From NCBI GenBank assembly GCA_026125925.1, contig JAHCKF010000194.1, forward strand, positions 1-6,787: a stretch of 6,787 bases of DNA. The letters are read 5' to 3'. The notes under the pieces are model-generated. The model was not told the DNA's origin, ran no database searches, and saw nothing but the letters and a program-made list of their open reading frames with translations. Within the stretch, counting starts at the first letter, position 1. Each line of letters opens with the position of its first letter. A program made the translations under genes and the position numbers. Source of the stretch: Pseudolabrys sp. Lineage in GTDB: Bacteria; Pseudomonadota; Alphaproteobacteria; Rhizobiales; Xanthobacteraceae. Shown one piece after another: positions 4,666 through 6,787 of this stretch.

Positions 4666-4977
4666 ATGACGCTGAAATGCACGCATATCGACCAGGTCCG
4701 CGACGTCACGCCCTCGGCCAAAGGCTGCGAGGAGTGCCTCAAGTCCGGCGACTGGTGGGTGCACCTGCGGCTGTGCCGCATTTGCGGCCATGTCGGCTGC
4801 TGCGACGATTCCCCCAACAAACACGCCCGCGCGCATTTCGACGCGACCGGCCATCCGATCATCGAGGGGTACGACCCGCCGGAAGGCTGGGGCTGGTGCT
4901 ACATCGACGACACCGTCGTCAAGCTTGACCACAAGACGCCGCAGTTGGGACCGATCAAGCGCTGGGTGCAGGAGTGA
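4666..4977 (+). CDS. Stand-alone UBP-type zinc finger protein
   Basis: The 103-residue protein is almost entirely a ZnF-UBP domain, the finger found in eukaryotic deubiquitinases and HDAC6, where it binds the free C-terminus of ubiquitin. Visible zinc-ligand candidates follow the family pattern: Cys5-x-His7, Cys21-x-x-Cys24, Cys37-x-x-Cys40, Cys45/46, His53, His57 and His63. The core blocks are GCEECLKSG, WWVHLRLCRICGHVGCC and HARAHFDATGHPI. The C-terminal WCYIDD block is also typical. No protease or other catalytic domain is attached. Small proteins of this type occur in several bacterial groups that lack ubiquitin, so the ligand is unknown; binding the free C-terminus of some protein is a fair guess only. 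The ATG at 4666 follows AGGAAAGG. The gene is divergent from the nuclease and ends at a compound palindrome. Confidence 0.92.
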   Translation: MTLKCTHIDQVRDVTPSAKGCEECLKSGDWWVHLRLCRICGHVGCCDDSPNKHARAHFDATGHPIIEGYDPPEGWGWCYIDDTVVKLDHKTPQLGPIKRWVQE

Positions 4978-4998
4978 GTGCATGGCGCTAATTCTTTC

Positions 4999-5082
4999 TG
5001 TCATGGCCGGGCTTGACCCGGCCATCCCGCTTAGGTTCGTGCGTTCCTAAGCGGGATCACCGGGACAAGCCCGGTGATGACA
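4999..5082. repeat. Compound palindromic repeat (rhizobial REP-like element) between convergent genes
   Basis: Two 37-base arms (4999-5035 and 5046-5082) are inverted copies around a ten-base loop, matching at 32 of 37 positions. Each arm contains its own mini-hairpin: ATGGCCGGG with CCCGGCCAT (5003-5011 and 5017-5025, loop of five), and TCACCGGG with CCCGGTGA (5057-5064 and 5070-5077, loop of five). The loop-proximal ends of the arms (CCCGCTTAGG and CCTAAGCGGG) pair perfectly. Elements with TGTCATxxCCGGGCTTG ends are common intergenic repeats in Bradyrhizobium-type genomes, where they create spurious peptides such as MAGLDPAIP and GSSPAMTE; both are seen here. It lies between convergent genes and may also act as a bidirectional terminator. 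Confidence 0.85.
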
Positions 5083-5093
5083 AGAGTGTTTGG

Positions 5094-5900
5094 TTATGCC
5101 CCGGATGATTCCGCCACCGGCACCACGATGCGCCGATAAAGATGCCAGGTGGCGTGGCCGAGCACCGGCAGCGTGACGATCAGGCCGAGGAAGGCCGGCA
5201 GCGCCGAGACGATCAGCAGCACGACGATCGCCGCCGCCCAACCGATCATCGGCAGCGGGCTCGCCACCACCGCGCGCACGCTGGTGATCATCGCCGTGAT
5301 GAAATCGACGTCGCGCTCGAGCAACAGCGGAAACGACACCACGGTGAGCGAGAACAGGATCAGCGACAGCACCGCGCCGTCGAGATTGCCGATGGCAAGG
5401 AACAGGAGCCCGGCATTGGTCGTGAGCACCGCGGTGATGAAACCATCGAACGAGGCGAAGGAGACGTTGAGGCCGAGGAATAGCGCCATCAGCAGCCGCA
5501 CCTGGTACATCCACATCAGGAAGATGAACACGGTGACAAAGGCCATCCAGCCGATCTCGCCGCGGCTTTTCACCGTGGCGAAAATGGCGGCGAGCGCCAG
5601 CGGCTCGCCGGCCTCGCGGCGCCGGCTCACTTCATAAAGGCCGATGGCGACGAAGGGTCCGATCAGCGCGAAGCCCGCGGCCAGGGGATAGGCGAGATAG
5701 CTCATGCCCAGCGCCGTGACCGAGAGCAGGATGAGCACGCCGCCCAGCGCATAGAGCGCGCCGCAGGCGAGACCATAGAGCGGCGCCGCCTGGAAGTCGC
5801 GCAAGCCCTTGACCATCGCCTCGACGACATCGGCCGCGGTGATCTTGCGCACCACCGGATCGGTCTTATGGGGACCGGCATTACCGGAGATGGTGGACAT
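5094..5900 (-). CDS. DUF2189 integral membrane protein
   Basis: This 268-residue protein is a polytopic inner-membrane protein of the DUF2189 family, function unknown. After a polar cytosolic N-terminus (1-39), hydrophobic segments lie at about 41-65, 68-90, 117-145, 160-193 and 217-247, so five or possibly six helices. Features I associate with the family are GPFVAIGLYEVSRR (81-94), PLLLERDVDF (191-200) with the following TSVRAV, and the C-terminal PVLGHATWHLYRR (245-257). The acidic ERDVDF loop next to a helix and the C-terminal His/Trp motif are the most distinctive polar positions. The ATG at 5900-5898 follows GAGGG. It lies 83 bases downstream of the BLUF gene on the same strand, with an inverted repeat just upstream of its ribosome site, so its expression may be partly independent. 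Confidence 0.88.
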   Translation of the reverse strand: MSTISGNAGPHKTDPVVRKITAADVVEAMVKGLRDFQAAPLYGLACGALYALGGVLILLSVTALGMSYLAYPLAAGFALIGPFVAIGLYEVSRRREAGEPLALAAIFATVKSRGEIGWMAFVTVFIFLMWMYQVRLLMALFLGLNVSFASFDGFITAVLTTNAGLLFLAIGNLDGAVLSLILFSLTVVSFPLLLERDVDFITAMITSVRAVVASPLPMIGWAAAIVVLLIVSALPAFLGLIVTLPVLGHATWHLYRRIVVPVAESSGA

Positions 5901-5915
5901 GTTTGTCCCTCGCGT

Positions 5916-5944
5916 ATCCGCCCTGATGTGTTCGTTGGGCGGAT
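5916..5944. promoter_or_regulatory. 8-bp inverted repeat in the DUF2189 leader
   Basis: ATCCGCCC (5916-5923) and GGGCGGAT (5937-5944) are perfect complements separated by 13 bases. On the minus strand the repeat ends three bases before the GAGGG ribosome site of the DUF2189 gene. It could be an operator, a leader hairpin, or a terminator-like structure after the BLUF gene; no T-run follows. Confidence 0.42.
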
Positions 5945-5983
5945 GATAGCAAGGCGCCGGGACCGACGGGCGGTATCGTCTTC

Positions 5984-6442
5984 TTATGCGACCTTGCGAT
6001 CGAGGCCGGCGGCGGCAAGGTCAGTCGCCAGCGCCACGGCCTGATCGCCCGACAACCGGCGCGGATCGAGCCGCGCGCCGATGCCGTGCCGCGCGAACAG
6101 CGCGCCGTTGTCGCCGCGCAGCATGGCGAAGCCCATCCACCAGTTGCCGAAAAATCGCGCCTCGGCGGGCCGGCAGTCCATCACCGTGAGTTCGTCGTGG
6201 CGCTCGTCGCCCATGATCCGGCGTAGCACCGCCGACACCGCCTCGCGCTCGCCCTCGAGGATCTGGATGAACCACACGGTGTCGAAAATCAGGGCGCCGG
6301 TGACCCCGGCCTTCTCGTTGTTGCGCTGGGAGGCGGCGAGGATGGCGTTGAGGTCGTCGATCATGGCGACTTTGGAACCGCCGGCGATCGCGCCCTTGGC
6401 GCCGAGATGATTTTCCGAGTGATAGACGAGGCGCGTCAGCAT
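5984..6442 (-). CDS. Short BLUF-domain blue-light photoreceptor
   Basis: This 152-residue protein has a BLUF (sensor of blue light using FAD) domain at about 1-105 and a helical C-terminal cap at about 105-152, without an output domain, like the PixD/BlrB class. The flavin-switch residues are present: Tyr7 in RLVYHS, Asn42 in QRNNEKAGVTGAL, Gln60 in WFIQILEG, and Trp101/Met103 in WWMGFAM. These match AppA Tyr21, Asn45, Gln63, Trp104 and Met106, with the same Asn-Gln and Gln-Met spacing. The Tyr7-Asn42 distance is 35 residues against 24 in AppA, so the first loop has a Gly/Ala/Lys-rich insertion (about 14-25). Such short BLUF proteins signal by binding partners, none of which can be named here. 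The ATG at 6442-6440 follows CAGGAAAA. The DUF2189 gene lies downstream. Confidence 0.93.
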   Translation of the reverse strand: MLTRLVYHSENHLGAKGAIAGGSKVAMIDDLNAILAASQRNNEKAGVTGALIFDTVWFIQILEGEREAVSAVLRRIMGDERHDELTVMDCRPAEARFFGNWWMGFAMLRGDNGALFARHGIGARLDPRRLSGDQAVALATDLAAAGLDRKVA

Positions 6443-6707
6443 ACGGGTTTTCCTGTTGGCTGCGGCAAACCTAGGCGGACGTCCGTTGCGGAGCGGTTAA
6501 GCGTTTGTGCCTGGAACTTCTGCGCGCCGGCCCCGCCGCGGAGTTCCGGCGCGATGCCGCCGCCGGCCTCGTCGCCATTGATAGGTTATCAAGATCGCTT
6601 GCCGCTCGGATTAAGCGCCGCGTAAGCCGCGGGGTGTAGTTTGAATCATCGGCGCGGCGAATCTGTGCCAGATCGCATCGGCAGGTTGAGATTTTGCGGG
6701 GAAACAC
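6443..6707. other. Divergent intergenic region between the BLUF gene and the right-edge gene
   Basis: This 265-base gap should hold both divergent promoters. I see a 10-bp palindrome CGGACGTCCG (6476-6485), the inverted repeat TTGATA-GGT-TATCAA (6578-6592), and a near match to a CtrA site (6611-6625). No -35/-10 pair stands out, and there is no convincing coding frame; the open frames crossing it are low-complexity arginine/alanine/proline shadows. Confidence 0.5.
6578..6592. promoter_or_regulatory. 15-bp inverted repeat, candidate operator
   Basis: TTGATA (6578-6583) and TATCAA (6587-6592) are perfect complements with a three-base centre (GGT). This AT-rich dyad stands out in a GC-rich divergent intergenic region, 136 bases from the BLUF start and 116 bases from the right-edge gene, so it could control either. 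The regulator is unknown. Confidence 0.45.
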
Positions 6708-6787
6708 ATGGGTTGGCTTGTTGCACGATCGCGCGCGCGGCTGAAGGGCCGCGACGACATTCTTGCCGCCTTTGACCGCTCTCAGGC
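6708..6787 (+). CDS. Unrecognised protein, N-terminal 26 residues only
   Basis: A frame opens at ATG 6708-6710 behind GCGGGGAAA and stays open to the right edge. The visible residues are MGWLVARSRARLKGRDDILA followed by AFDRSQ. The start is short and basic with a weak hydrophobic patch (WLV), then a likely helix. It is too short to name a family. The good ribosome site and codon choice typical of the neighbouring genes support it as real. Confidence 0.55.
   Translation, partial: MGWLVARSRARLKGRDDILAAFDRSQ

Noticed and set aside
4157..4669. 170-residue plus-strand frame and a 232-residue minus-strand frame (4327-5025) around the nuclease start
   Set aside because: Both are out of register with the nuclease and zinc finger genes, have low-complexity Arg/Ala/Pro composition, and the longer one reads through the palindromic repeat.
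4981..5050. Peptides MAGLDPAIP and GSSPAMTE that look like conserved protein ends
   Set aside because: They are translations of the compound palindromic repeat. Such peptides recur as annotation artefacts in rhizobial genomes.
6514..6546. GGAACT and AGTTCC inverted repeat and a GGAAC box upstream of the right-edge gene, considered as a second EcfG promoter
   Set aside because: No CGTT lies 16-17 bases downstream of GGAAC on either strand, and the 23-base loop is long.
1..6787. Mobile element, CRISPR array, toxin-antitoxin pair or phage island
   Set aside because: No transposase, integrase, regular repeat-spacer array, paired small-toxin motif or composition shift is visible. The window looks like ordinary chromosomal backbone.

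Overview
The window is GC-rich, densely packed chromosomal DNA. It most resembles an alphaproteobacterium of the order Hyphomicrobiales (Rhizobiales), near the Bradyrhizobium / Rhodopseudomonas / Xanthobacteraceae group. The reasons are a ClpS2-type N-degron adaptor, a perfect match to the alphaproteobacterial general-stress (EcfG) promoter consensus, a rhizobial-style compound palindromic repeat between convergent genes, and several small proteins of types I associate with this group. The assignment is from memory of families, not from a search. I see no rRNA, tRNA, CRISPR array, insertion sequence, phage gene or integration site.

Layout, left to right. (a) 1-128, minus: the start of a small CxxC protein that runs off the left edge. 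(b) 401-1630, minus: a 50-residue single-pass membrane protein with its own EcfG promoter and a strong intrinsic terminator, and upstream of it an NAD-dependent D-2-hydroxyacid dehydrogenase-family enzyme. (c) 1784-3247, plus: clpS2, a short-chain dehydrogenase/reductase, and a 61-residue conserved-type hypothetical. (d) 3288-4573, minus: a lysine-rich histone-tail-like protein, a small secreted protein, and a membrane-anchored thermonuclease-family protein whose end overlaps the start of the secreted-protein gene. (e) 4666-4977, plus: a stand-alone UBP-type zinc finger protein, divergent from the nuclease, with a 20-bp perfect palindrome in the shared promoter region. (f) 4999-5082: a compound inverted repeat whose two mini-hairpins differ by compensatory changes. 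(g) 5094-6442, minus: a DUF2189 membrane protein and, upstream, a short BLUF-domain blue-light receptor. (h) 6708-6787, plus: the start of an unrecognised gene leaving the right edge.

The genes do not form one pathway. Several themes suggest environmental or stationary-phase physiology: a general-stress promoter, N-end-rule proteolysis (ClpS2), a blue-light sensor, and a nucleic-acid-binding lysine-rich protein. The linkage is inference. I did not find a clearly new multi-gene system. The observations most worth following up are the EcfG promoter on the tiny membrane protein, the covarying compound palindrome, the operator-like palindrome in the zinc-finger promoter, and the altered active site of the hydroxyacid dehydrogenase.
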